From CAZNPU01 sp964575335 (GTDB lineage Bacteria > Planctomycetota > Phycisphaerae > Phycisphaerales > SM1A02): DNA of 64,000 nt. A program made the position numbers and the translations under genes. This document shows, in pieces, positions 1 through 8,334 of this stretch. A model generated the notes under the pieces. That model made no database searches. It was given only the letters and a program-made list of their open reading frames with translations, and was not told the origin of the DNA. The stretch's first letter is position 1. Each line of letters opens with the position of its first letter. Location: NCBI GenBank assembly GCA_964575335.1, contig CAZNPU010000011.1, positions 30,380-94,379 on the forward strand. The letters are read 5' to 3'.

Positions 1-153
1 CGGAGAAAAGCAGAAGGCGCAAAACAGAGATATTTGGGCAGAGCCGAATCTCAGACATCACAAACCGCCCGGCAGGAGGCAGATGAGCGTGTTTGGGAAG
101 CGGCAATAGTGCTGCCTGCTGCAGCCTCGGCTGGACGAGCGGCAGCGATGTGA
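1..153 (+). CDS. possible 3' end of a gene cut by the window edge
   Basis: Frame 1 is open from the first base to a TGA at 151-153 and has no start, so it could be the last ~50 codons of a gene that begins outside the window. The peptide is rich in Ala, Arg, Glu and Gln and I do not recognise it. It lies 48 bases before lepB on the same strand, so it could share an operon with it. An open frame of this length also occurs by chance in GC-rich DNA, so confidence is low. Confidence 0.25.
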   Translation, partial: RRKAEGAKQRYLGRAESQTSQTARQEADERVWEAAIVLPAAASAGRAAAM

Positions 154-201
154 GCGGCACGGCAATAGCCTGCATGGGGCGATTCCCGTACCATCACAGG
201 C

Positions 202-1803
202 ATGTCCAAGGATGCTACACCATCATCGCCCGCAAAGCAGAGCGAGCACGACGCCACGGTCATTGATACGGTTCAATCGCTCATCGTTGCATTCGTGCTG
301 GCCATGACGTTTCGCGGGTTTGTCACCGAAGGGTTTGTCATCCCCACCGGGTCGATGGCTCCAACGCTGATGGGCCAGCACTTTCTGGTGCGCTCCGAGC
401 ACACCGGCCTGGAGTTTGCGGTGAATGCCGACCGGGCCGTCATGGCGATGCAGCAGACTGACGCCAAGCTGTTCGACCCCATGCTCGGTCCTTTGCACCG
501 TGCGACCTCCAAGCCGCAGCTTTCATCGCGCATGGGCGATCGCATTCTGGTGCTCAAGTTGCTGTATCCGTTTGCTGAGCCGCAGCGTTTTGACGTGGTG
601 GTGTTCAAGAACCCCACCGATCCCACCGGCGAGGCGGCCAACTACATCAAGCGGCTCATCGGCCTGCCGAACGAACAGATTTGGCTCTGTGACGGCGACG
701 TTTTCGCCCGTCCGGAGGGGACCGATGAGTTTCAGGTGCAGCGCAAGCCCGAACATGTGCAGCGCACGGTCTGGCAGCAGGTGTATCACAGCGATTTTGT
801 CCCGCTGCGTGCTGATCGGCTTGAAGGCTACGCGGGGCAGCCATGGGTGGGGGATGAGTCGCACTGGACGTTTGAAAATCGCCGCTACCGCTTTGCCGGC
901 GGTTCACCGTCGACGTTGACGTGGGATCATCGCCGCCTGCCCATTACCGATTTCACGCCCTACAACATGCTTCATGCGCGCGGCATCGTGCTGCTTCCGG
1001 TGAGCGATCTGCGCGTCTCGGCAGGCATTGTGGCGGATCAGCTTGAGTTTGCGACGACATTTGAGCTGGAGGCGCGTCATCACATCTTTCAGTTCATCAT
1101 CGAGCGAGACGCCAACAGCGGAAACGTCGGTACTGCCCGTATGCGCATGCGGCCGCAGGATGCCCCCGACGGCTGGGTGGAGCTGGAGCCGGCGTCCGTC
1201 AGGCTGCCTTCGCCCGGGCGCGTTTTCAACGTGGAGTTCTGGCACGTTGATCAATCGATGCAGATGTTCATCGACGGCAAGGCGGTTTTCGATGAGCCGT
1301 TGTATTACAACTGGTCGCCGATCAGACGCCTGCAGTTTGGTTCGGGGTATGTGACGGAAACGAATCTGGATGAGCTTTTGCGTCGGCCGATGACGCAGCC
1401 GCAACTGCGCTGGCATTTCAGCGGTTCGCCCGTCACGCTGCACCGGGTGAGGGTGGATCGCGATCTGCATTATCGCCAGGACGTGCTTCGCAGAGAAAAC
1501 CAGAAGAATCCGCCGTACATCAACGGACCAGCATTCGGCACGCATCCGTACTTGAACGCTGCTGCGCTCAAATCCGATCAGTACATGATGCTGGGCGACA
1601 ACAGCCAGATGTCGTCGGATTCGCGCCTGTGGGGCAGCCCGCATCCGTTGATCGCTTCGCAGATTGATGAAGATGCCTTTGTCGTGAACCGCAAACTGCT
1701 GCTCGGCAAGGCGTGGGTGGTGTACTTCCCCGCGCCTTACAGCCTCCGCGATGGCGGCACAGCAGTGATTCCCGATTTCGGCCGCCTGCGGTTTATCCGC
1801 TGA
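202..1803 (+). CDS. lepB: signal peptidase I with large inserted domain
   Basis: Membrane-anchored serine protease (533 aa) that removes signal peptides from exported proteins on the outer face of the cytoplasmic membrane. One N-terminal membrane segment (about residues 22-40) is followed by the catalytic serine in IPTGSMAPT (Ser51) and the general-base lysine in YIKRLIG (Lys150). The conserved C-terminal box GDNSQMSSDSR is at 465-475. Between Lys150 and this box lie ~300 residues, far more than in typical enzymes of 250-330 aa. Residues ~210-425 of this insert look like a concanavalin/LamG beta-sandwich (VEFWHVDQSMQMFIDGK at 344-360). The start is the first ATG before the membrane helix; the ribosome site is weak (AGG directly upstream). 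Known of the family: Ser/Lys dyad. Inferred: the insert may bind a surface or substrate glycan, or act as a spacer. Confidence 0.93.
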   Translation: MSKDATPSSPAKQSEHDATVIDTVQSLIVAFVLAMTFRGFVTEGFVIPTGSMAPTLMGQHFLVRSEHTGLEFAVNADRAVMAMQQTDAKLFDPMLGPLHRATSKPQLSSRMGDRILVLKLLYPFAEPQRFDVVVFKNPTDPTGEAANYIKRLIGLPNEQIWLCDGDVFARPEGTDEFQVQRKPEHVQRTVWQQVYHSDFVPLRADRLEGYAGQPWVGDESHWTFENRRYRFAGGSPSTLTWDHRRLPITDFTPYNMLHARGIVLLPVSDLRVSAGIVADQLEFATTFELEARHHIFQFIIERDANSGNVGTARMRMRPQDAPDGWVELEPASVRLPSPGRVFNVEFWHVDQSMQMFIDGKAVFDEPLYYNWSPIRRLQFGSGYVTETNLDELLRRPMTQPQLRWHFSGSPVTLHRVRVDRDLHYRQDVLRRENQKNPPYINGPAFGTHPYLNAAALKSDQYMMLGDNSQMSSDSRLWGSPHPLIASQIDEDAFVVNRKLLLGKAWVVYFPAPYSLRDGGTAVIPDFGRLRFIR

Positions 1804-1988
1804 CGCAGCAGGCAGACGCAGCGCGAAATGACGGTGCGCATCGACTTCGCGAAAGCAAATCTGTGCAGTCAGTGAGCTGATCAGACGCTTGTTTGCACCG
1901 CGTGCGGAAAGCGATTCATTGATCTGCTCAATTGATGATTGGGAAGGCCCCGTTGTTTTTACTGTGCGCTTCTTCCTTCTCTTCATCA

Positions 1989-4016
1989 TCAATTGGCTTT
2001 TGTGCCCGGCGTGGTTCCCAGCGACTCAAGCAGCAGCAAACCTCTGTGAAGATCGCTGTTTGCGCAGCGGAGGCTGTCTGCAAATCCCGAGCAGCCGCGC
2101 GCTGTTGCAATCACAGGCAGAGGGCGATTGCGATTTTCAAATACATTCCAGTCATGCTCCATCAGGAGCGGCGCGATATCGATCGCCTCATCGCGCGCCG
2201 CTTCAATCCCTACAGGCGAAAAAACGTCAGCCAGGCGCTGAAGCGACTCATGCGTCTGAGCAGTGTCAGATTCCGTCGCCTGGACCGATTCGCTGGCCTG
2301 GATCATCGTGTCGAGAATGACAAGCAGGTACAGAACCTGATCGCCGTCAAACGATCGAATACGGTTCATTTCATGTTGCAGTTGATCGTGCAGTTCAGCA
2401 TCGGTCGTCCAGTGACGCATCAGTTGAGCCGTCATCCAGTTGCGTATTTCCGTCAGCGCGCCGAAATAGCCGAAGGGATCGCTGCGGGAGATTCGCTTTG
2501 CTGCAGCAAGCAGTTCGGCTCGCGCATGCTCCGGCAGGATGTCGGCCGCCAACATGGCCTCAATCTGCGTCATGCTATGTTCAAAATGATGATGAGCGAT
2601 CATCGCGCTGGCGATCTCCGGATCGCTGCTGAGATGTGCGGTGATTCGAAGCGCGGTAGCAAGCCGATCAGTTGCGCCAGTGATGTCGCGTGCATCCAGC
2701 AGACGCATGGCGTCGGCGCGCAGCATGCAAAGCGCATCGTGCATTCCTGCTGCATATGGCGGGATGAGATGCGGAACCATCGTTTTCTGATGCAGGGAAC
2801 CAAAGTCGCAGCGATGTATCAGCGAACCGTTGCGGAAGATGTCGATCGCTTCCTGCAGCGTCTGCAGCGTATCCGGATACGCATCGCTCAAGCGTGCCTC
2901 TCGACCATGAGCCATGTCGCGTAAGGATTGCAGTTTCTCAGCCTCAACAGCTTCGATATGCTCGATGCCTCTGAGATACCACAGCGCCGCGTTGGCGATT
3001 TCAACGGGTTTGATTTCACCTGCCACTATGCTGCGATACAGTTCCGTCCGCTCAGCAACACGTTGTTCGCCCCTGAGTTTTCGCTCCAGGGTACTTCCGA
3101 ATGTGCTGCTCATCGCCATTGCAAGCGGCCCGAATTCACCTGCCTCCAGACGCTTGTCCCATTCCTGCATCGCCGCCCTGGCTGTTTCGGGATCCTCCAG
3201 CGTCATGATCGCAGCGACCTCATCAAGCATGTGACGATATTGTTCAGCAGCGGCTCGAAATTCTTCCTGATCAAGCAGGGCAATAGCTGCGATTCGATCA
3301 TTATTTGGGAAGCTGTAACTGTCGAGCGCCTGTGCAAATCGAAACGGCCCATCTTCACCGTCAAACTCCCGGAGCATCCAATCGACAATCCATTCCTGCT
3401 CACCGAGTGTCGCTTCGACATAATTGAACGGATCCTTCGTGCCAAGCCACTCCACAGCAGAGAGCATTGGAGCGATATCCGTTGGATCAAATGCTGCGCG
3501 ATCGAATCCGAACTGGGCCGTCTGGTCAGCGAAAGTAAAAATCGCCTGTCCCACCAGCGAACTGATGATGATGCGATCGTCGCCTACGTGTCCACCCATG
3601 CGATACAACAAGGCGATACGGGCAGCTGCGCCCGCGCTGTCGCCGTCGTGCAGACGCACAAGAGCATCAGCGTTTGCGACTCTGGCGAGGTCGCGCATCA
3701 TTCTCAGGTGCGGGAGAGCAAGCTCGATGCCCTGGCTTCGGTCAAGCTGGTAATCTGAAAATGACCGCATCGAGCCGTGTTCCAGATTGCGCAAAAGCGG
3801 CTGAGCCTGTGCAAGCGCTGCGCGCAGCTCAGGCGAGGGCAGTTGCGTTGAGTCAAAGTTGTAAAACAAATCATGCTGCTCAGACGTGAGCTGGTTCCAC
3901 TGTTCAATAGCGCGCTGATACCACACGGCAGCGTTGTGTTGCTGCTGCGCATCCTGCGCCCATGCAGCTGTGCTTGTGAGAACTGAAATCAAGGCGATCA
4001 CGATGAGCTTGTTCAT
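1989..4016 (-). CDS. secreted protein of unknown function, internally duplicated
   Basis: A 675-aa protein with a clear signal peptide (hydrophobic residues 4-20, cleavage near AWAQD). The rest is Ala/Leu/Glu-rich and predicted mainly helical. Two halves resemble each other: NAAVWYQRAIE at 28-38 matches NAALWYLRGIE at 342-352; a stretch around 118-165 with RLHDGD matches one around 436-483 with RLLDARD; DPFNY at 195 matches DPFGY at 513. Each half is therefore a unit of about 200 residues, possibly TPR-like helical pairs. It faces lepB tail to tail, and nothing around it suggests a function. I do not recognise the family. Confidence 0.85.
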   Translation of the reverse strand: MNKLIVIALISVLTSTAAWAQDAQQQHNAAVWYQRAIEQWNQLTSEQHDLFYNFDSTQLPSPELRAALAQAQPLLRNLEHGSMRSFSDYQLDRSQGIELALPHLRMMRDLARVANADALVRLHDGDSAGAAARIALLYRMGGHVGDDRIIISSLVGQAIFTFADQTAQFGFDRAAFDPTDIAPMLSAVEWLGTKDPFNYVEATLGEQEWIVDWMLREFDGEDGPFRFAQALDSYSFPNNDRIAAIALLDQEEFRAAAEQYRHMLDEVAAIMTLEDPETARAAMQEWDKRLEAGEFGPLAMAMSSTFGSTLERKLRGEQRVAERTELYRSIVAGEIKPVEIANAALWYLRGIEHIEAVEAEKLQSLRDMAHGREARLSDAYPDTLQTLQEAIDIFRNGSLIHRCDFGSLHQKTMVPHLIPPYAAGMHDALCMLRADAMRLLDARDITGATDRLATALRITAHLSSDPEIASAMIAHHHFEHSMTQIEAMLAADILPEHARAELLAAAKRISRSDPFGYFGALTEIRNWMTAQLMRHWTTDAELHDQLQHEMNRIRSFDGDQVLYLLVILDTMIQASESVQATESDTAQTHESLQRLADVFSPVGIEAARDEAIDIAPLLMEHDWNVFENRNRPLPVIATARGCSGFADSLRCANSDLHRGLLLLESLGTTPGTKAN

Positions 4017-4187
4017 GTCGCTGCCCCATCATTTTTGATTGATGTGATTGGAATGAATGCTGGATGGCTTCGATACTATGTCATGCAAAGTATACGGAAA
4101 GTTCGTTGCTGATGTTGCCGGCAGGGCAATCACCTCGCCATCACATGGGCTGTTTGGGTTGTGTGCGGTGTTTCATTGATCTTGCCT

Positions 4188-4271
4188 CCCCACGCCAGGT
4201 CTTCCACCCTTCGGTCGTCAGCCCCGGCGTGGGGGTCAGATGTGGCGCGCTTTGTCAGCCCCGGCGTGGGG
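4188..4271 (+). repeat. dispersed hairpin repeat, copy A (compound)
   Basis: Intergenic inverted repeat. CCCCACGCC at 4188-4196 pairs with GGCGTGGGG at 4226-4234 around a loop containing CCCTTCGGTCGTC. The right arm is then repeated directly (GTCAGCCCCGGCGTGGG at 4217-4233 and 4255-4271), joined by a segment shared with copy B. The inner stem (AGGTCT against AGCCCC) is imperfect here, so this copy is partly decayed. Same family as the repeats near 6.4, 7.3 and 13.8 kb. Confidence 0.85.
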
Positions 4272-4273
4272 GG

Positions 4274-4309
4274 CATCATCATCATCAGCAGCATCAGCAG
4301 CAGCAGCAC
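4274..4309 (+). repeat. CAT/CAG trinucleotide microsatellite
   Basis: A run of mixed CAT and CAG triplets directly after hairpin repeat copy A and ahead of the PGPGW gene. It is not inside a supported coding frame. Such tracts can change length by slippage. Confidence 0.7.
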
Positions 4310-4385
4310 ATGGCGCGGCGCCGGGTGATTGGAGAGAGGAAATGCTGCGGCGAAAGCGTGCGTATCATTTGCCGAAAAAGGCATC

Positions 4386-4850
4386 GTGGTTCGATATCTC
4401 AATAATCTCGCAAACCTCAGCCTGAAGCAGGCCCGCAAGATCGTCATCGCGGTCATCGGGTTTACGATCATTCTGATCGGGCTGGCGCTGCTGGTGCTGC
4501 CCGGGCCGGGCATTGTGGTGCTTCTGCTCGGTCTGGCGGTGCTGGCAACCGAGTTCGTCTGGGCTAAACATTGGCTGGGCAGGCTCAAATCTGCTGCAGC
4601 CGATGTACAGAATCGCGTCGGGCTGAACAACATGAATGATGTGTGGCGGCACTGGCGGCGATTCACCGGCGCTGTCTATGTCATCACATGGCAAACAGGT
4701 GAGTGGTTGCGGATTGTTCGTCCAAAGCCCAGCCAGCCTCCCGCATCGCCGCCACGCCTGCCATCTCCGTCGATGTCGCCGCGCCGACTGGATCGCGGCT
4801 CGCCTGCTGCCGCGAAGGACCACCCAGCCTCGGAACCGCCGGCAGGATGA
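4386..4850 (+). CDS. PGPGW-family small transmembrane protein
   Basis: Two hydrophobic helices near the N-terminus are joined by the signature LVLPGPGIVVLLLG, as in the putative transmembrane (PGPGW) family, followed by EFVWAK and a basic segment. The last ~60 residues are Pro/Ser/Arg-rich and look disordered. No ATG precedes the conserved region in this frame. GTG at 4386 has an AAAAGG ribosome site about 5 bases upstream; a TTG at 4329 would add 19 residues and is less likely. Function of the family is unknown. It precedes hisS on the same strand. Confidence 0.75.
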   Translation: MVRYLNNLANLSLKQARKIVIAVIGFTIILIGLALLVLPGPGIVVLLLGLAVLATEFVWAKHWLGRLKSAAADVQNRVGLNNMNDVWRHWRRFTGAVYVITWQTGEWLRIVRPKPSQPPASPPRLPSPSMSPRRLDRGSPAAAKDHPASEPPAG

Positions 4851-4967
4851 TGATGACGGTCTGTAGCCAGTGTGCGTGAGAGAGACAACAGATATGTATG
4901 CGCGATGTGCGTGCATGCATGCTGCGCGGCTCGCCGCCGATGCTCCTGGGCGATACACTCCCCGACT

Positions 4968-6380
4968 ATGGCAGAGGTGCGTTCAAACGCAAAGAAGTTT
5001 CAGGCCCCCAAGGGCACGCGTGATTTCTACCCGCAGGACATGGCGGTGCGCCGTTACATCGAAAGCGTCTGGCGGCGGGTGTCGATCAATCACGGTTTTG
5101 ATGAAGTCGAAGGCCCGATGTTCGAGGACATCGAGCTGTATAAGCATAAGAGCGGCCCGGGCATCGTTTCGGAGATTTTTCAGGTCTACAGCGGCAAGGA
5201 CGAGCAGGAGCTTGCGCGCATCCGCAGCGGCGGCGATGCGCCATTTGCGCTGCGGCCGGAGTTCACCCCCACGCTGGCGCGCATGGTCGCGGCCCGCGCG
5301 GCCGAGCTGCCCCGGCCGATCAAGTGGTTCGCCATCCCGCAGCACTTTCGAGCCGAGCGTCCGCAGCGCGGGCGCCTGCGCGAATTCATTCAGTGGAATG
5401 TGGATTTCATCGGTGACGATTCGCCTCGCGCGGATGCAGAGGTGATTGCGACAGCGGTGGCAGCGTTGCAATCATTTGGGCTTGGCCCGGAAGATATAAG
5501 AATCAAAGTCAATAATCGTGAGGCTGCGAAAGGATTTCTTCAATCGCACGGAGTGCCTGAAGATAACATAGAGGCAGCTCTTGCTTTTATTGATAAGTGC
5601 GATCGACTCTCTGATTCTGAGCGAGAGAGTGAGCGAATTCGACTGGGGATTTCTGATTTTGCAATGGGAGCTTTTCAGAAAGCTGTCGGCGCAGTGGATA
5701 TCCCTTTCAACTGTACTGCTGACTTTCTGAATATCAGTGATGTACAGTTGCGCTCACTTCGTCGGGAGCTTTTTGACAGTTTGCAGCCATTTTTTGCGCC
5801 GCTTCATGCCGAATTTCAGGCAGCAGGCGTTGTGGACTGGTGTCGTTTTAATACGAGCATAGTTCGAGGTCTCGCGTATTACACCGGCACCGTCTTCGAA
5901 ATCCATGAAGTAACCGGCCAAGAGCGCGCCATTGCTGGTGGTGGGCGTTACGACAATCTGATTGAAAGTTTTGGCGGCCTGTCGCTGCCTGCGTGCGGTT
6001 TTGGCATGGGCGATGTCGTGCTGGGCAACCTGCTGCACGATAAAGGCCTGCTGAGCGAAGATATTTACATGCGACCCCTGCGGCCGCATGCGTTCGTCAT
6101 CACGGCTGATGACAACGCTGCGGCTGAGTTGCCAAAGCTTGTTTCCCAGCTTCGTCGCAGTGGCTTCCATATCCGTCACAGCTACAAGTCCACACGCAAC
6201 GTCGGCAAGCTGCTGGGCGAGGCCAACAAGTCGCGCGCGATGTCAGCCATCATCCTCGGCGAGGAGCTTGCGGAACAGCAGGTGCAGTTCAAGGACCTTC
6301 AGTCCGGCGAGCAGATGCCGGTTGCGCTGAAGGATCTGGAAGCGACGCTGCGGGCGCTGATTGAGCGTGTGGATGGGTAA
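4968..6380 (+). CDS. hisS: histidine--tRNA ligase
   Basis: Class II aminoacyl-tRNA synthetase (470 aa) that charges tRNA-His in the cytoplasm. Visible: KGTRDFYP near the N-terminus, LRPEFTP around 95-101, the motif 2 region FRAERPQRGRLREF around 127-140, the histidine-specific LAYYTG and AGGGRYDNL motifs, and a C-terminal anticodon-binding domain. The ATG at 4968 is chosen because homologues begin just before KGTRDFYP; an upstream TTG-like extension is rich in Cys and Arg and not protein-like. Odd: about 5470-5880, covering the insertion domain between the catalytic halves, drops to roughly 43-50 % GC while both flanks are far richer, suggesting a recombined segment. Confidence 0.97.
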   Translation: MAEVRSNAKKFQAPKGTRDFYPQDMAVRRYIESVWRRVSINHGFDEVEGPMFEDIELYKHKSGPGIVSEIFQVYSGKDEQELARIRSGGDAPFALRPEFTPTLARMVAARAAELPRPIKWFAIPQHFRAERPQRGRLREFIQWNVDFIGDDSPRADAEVIATAVAALQSFGLGPEDIRIKVNNREAAKGFLQSHGVPEDNIEAALAFIDKCDRLSDSERESERIRLGISDFAMGAFQKAVGAVDIPFNCTADFLNISDVQLRSLRRELFDSLQPFFAPLHAEFQAAGVVDWCRFNTSIVRGLAYYTGTVFEIHEVTGQERAIAGGGRYDNLIESFGGLSLPACGFGMGDVVLGNLLHDKGLLSEDIYMRPLRPHAFVITADDNAAAELPKLVSQLRRSGFHIRHSYKSTRNVGKLLGEANKSRAMSAIILGEELAEQQVQFKDLQSGEQMPVALKDLEATLRALIERVDG

Positions 6381-6390
6381 GAATGGGGGG

Positions 6391-6467
6391 ATCCGGGGCT
6401 TCCTCCCTTCGGTCGTCAGCCCCGGCGTGGGGCGTAGATGTGGCGCGATTTGTCAGCCCCGGCGTGT
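6391..6467 (+). repeat. dispersed hairpin repeat, copy B (compound)
   Basis: Starts 10 bases after the hisS stop. CCGGGGCT at 6393-6400 pairs perfectly with AGCCCCGG at 6418-6425 around the loop TCCTCCCTTCGGTCGTC. A second right arm (GTCAGCCCCGGCGTG) follows at about 6452-6466, joined by GATGTGGCGCG, which copy A also has. The stem could help end hisS transcription, but there is no T-tract. Confidence 0.85.
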
Positions 6468-6560
6468 GCGCGAGGTCGTGCGTTGGGATGCGATCGGCGT
6501 TATGCTGATGCGCAGTGCTCGCGTGAATGAATTGATTTATTGATCGATTGAGAGTGAACC

Positions 6561-7274
6561 ATGAACAAGTCTGTCCGATGCGCAGCGGTGATCGCATGTG
6601 GCATTCTCGCGGCTGTTGATTTGCCAGCACAATCAGCAAGCAGCAATCCAAACGCGTTTGATGCGTCTGTTCAGCCGCTGCTGACTGACGAGAACACCAT
6701 TGTGCTTTTCGACGGCAAGAACTGGTCCGATCACTGGATGACGCGTGACGGATCGCCCAGCGAGTGGATTGTGCGGGATGATGACGGCTCGGCGCAGGTG
6801 TACGGCGGCGATGCGGTCACGCGTGAGACCTTCGGCGACTTCCAACTGCACATTGAGTTCTTCTGCCCGCCGACTGAAAACAAGCAAGGCCAGGCACGAT
6901 CGAACTCCGGCGTGTATCTGCACGGCCGGTATGAAATTCAAGTGCTCGACAGTCACGGCATGGAGCCGGCGAGCAATCTCTGCGGCGGGATTTATCAGGT
7001 TGCTGCGCCGCTGGTGAACGCATCAAAACCGGCGGGTGAATGGCAGAGCTATGACATCATCTTCCGTGCGCCGCGATTTGATGGCGAGCGGAACGTGACC
7101 GAGCCTGCGCGCGTCACGGTGATTCACAACGGCATAGTGATTCACAATAATCTTGCGCTGCCAGGCACCACGCCCGGCGGGCTGGATCGTGAAGTCGTCG
7201 CGGAGGGACCGATTTTGCTTCAGGATCACGGCGACCCGGTGCGCTACCGCAACATATGGATTCGCAGACTTTGA
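6561..7274 (+). CDS. DUF1080 (3-keto-disaccharide hydrolase-like) secreted protein
   Basis: 237 aa with a signal peptide (hydrophobic residues ~8-22). The body is a single DUF1080 domain, a concanavalin-like sandwich common in planctomycetes: VLFDGKNWSDHW near 50-61, WIVRDDD, SNSGVYLHGRYEIQVLDS near 115-132, and a C-terminal PILLQDHGDPVRYRNIWIR. Characterised relatives act on 3-keto-glycosides or sit next to sugar oxidoreductases; no such partner is adjacent, so the substrate is open. It lies between two hairpin-repeat loci. Confidence 0.88.
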   Translation: MNKSVRCAAVIACGILAAVDLPAQSASSNPNAFDASVQPLLTDENTIVLFDGKNWSDHWMTRDGSPSEWIVRDDDGSAQVYGGDAVTRETFGDFQLHIEFFCPPTENKQGQARSNSGVYLHGRYEIQVLDSHGMEPASNLCGGIYQVAAPLVNASKPAGEWQSYDIIFRAPRFDGERNVTEPARVTVIHNGIVIHNNLALPGTTPGGLDREVVAEGPILLQDHGDPVRYRNIWIRRL

Positions 7275-7300
7275 ATGAATACATAAATAACAGATATATC

Positions 7301-7340
7301 CCACGCCGGGTCTGACGACCGAAGGGAGGAAGACCCGGAT
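7301..7340 (-). repeat. dispersed hairpin repeat, copy C
   Basis: Read on the minus strand it has the perfect stem CCGGGTCT / AGACCCGG and the same 17-base loop as copy B. Compared with B, one G-C stem pair is replaced by T-A, so pairing is kept. It lies head to head with copy D. Confidence 0.9.
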
Positions 7341-7368
7341 TGATTGAAGGGTGTGTGGTGGGGGTGGG

Positions 7369-7399
7369 ATCCGGGGCTTCCTGCGTCAGCCCCGGCGTT
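7369..7399 (+). repeat. dispersed hairpin repeat, copy D (short loop)
   Basis: Perfect stem CCGGGGCT / AGCCCCGG with the loop shortened to TCCTGCGTC. It is inverted relative to copy C, 28 bases away, and together they form a larger imperfect palindrome between the DUF1080 gene and mqnB. Confidence 0.9.
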
Positions 7400-7465
7400 C
7401 GTCGCCACAGCCGCGGTGTTTTGCGTCAACGTCGGCGTTGGATCAGATCAGTTTGGCTTGCGTGT

Positions 7466-8125
7466 ATGCGATTGCTGATTGTCACATCCGTTGAAGCTGA
7501 AGCCCGCGCGATCGGGGCAATTGAGGGGGCGACGATTGTGGTGTCGGGCGTTGGGCGCACGAATGCAGCGGCGGCGACGACCGAAGCCATCCTGCAGCGA
7601 TGGAACCGCGGTGGCGCGTTCGATGCCGTTCTCAACGCAGGCATCGGCGGCGCGCTGCCGGTGATCGGCGCTGACGAAACTCCACTGAACATCGGCGACA
7701 CCATTGTGGCTTCCAGTTGCGTGTACGTTGAAGAAGGCATTATCAGCCCCAACGGTTTTGCCACGATGGCGGGGCTTGGCTTTGCGCTGGGCGATTTTGA
7801 AGGCAACGCTGTGCCGGTCGATGAGGACCTGCTGGACCAGTTGTCAGCCGAGTTTCGTATCGGACCAATCGCCACCGTGGCCACGTGCAGCGGTACGGAC
7901 AGCGCAGCGGCGGAAGTGGCGCGCCGCACCGGCGCGCTGGCTGAGGCGATGGAAGGTGCAGCGGTCGTGCACGCCTGCCGTCGTCTGAAAGTGCCCGCCA
8001 TTGAATTGCGCACCATCAGCAACACCACCGGCGAGCGCGGCCGTCAGTCCTGGGACCTGCAGGGCGGCCTGGAATCGCTCGGCGCAGCGGTGCAGCGGGC
8101 GGCTGCGCTGCTTCAGCAGCAGTAG
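7466..8125 (+). CDS. mqnB: futalosine hydrolase
   Basis: 219-aa nucleosidase of the MTA/SAH nucleosidase fold, expected to release the base from futalosine in the futalosine pathway to menaquinone. Visible: N-terminal LLIVTSVEAEA, VSGVGRTNAAAAT, LNAGIGGALP around 65-74, a METE-like EAMEGAAVVHAC, and RTISNTTGERGRQSWDL near the end, whose Asn-Thr-x-Gly and Trp-Asp are typical of MqnB. ATG 7466 begins directly before the first beta strand; extra upstream codons are basic and unlike the family. The presence of mqnA at 47 kb supports this reading over a general nucleosidase. Confidence 0.82.
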   Translation: MRLLIVTSVEAEARAIGAIEGATIVVSGVGRTNAAAATTEAILQRWNRGGAFDAVLNAGIGGALPVIGADETPLNIGDTIVASSCVYVEEGIISPNGFATMAGLGFALGDFEGNAVPVDEDLLDQLSAEFRIGPIATVATCSGTDSAAAEVARRTGALAEAMEGAAVVHACRRLKVPAIELRTISNTTGERGRQSWDLQGGLESLGAAVQRAAALLQQQ

Positions 8126-8334
8126 CAGCACGCTGCGCGCAGCAGACAAGCTGGAATCAACTTTGATTATCGATTATCGGCCGCAACGTCGCCTGACTGT
8201 CACATCCGGCACGCGCGGCCTTGTTTGCGCTTGCTTCCCCAGATTGCCTGCTCAACTGACGTGCGTTGCCGGTCGATGGAAGTTCGCAAGGTTGTTCAGG
8301 CGCATCTGCCTGTGCGGTGTGAACTTGGAGGCGA

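Noticed and set aside
904..1992. 362-codon frame opposite lepB
   Set aside because: Shadow; lepB carries the catalytic motifs.
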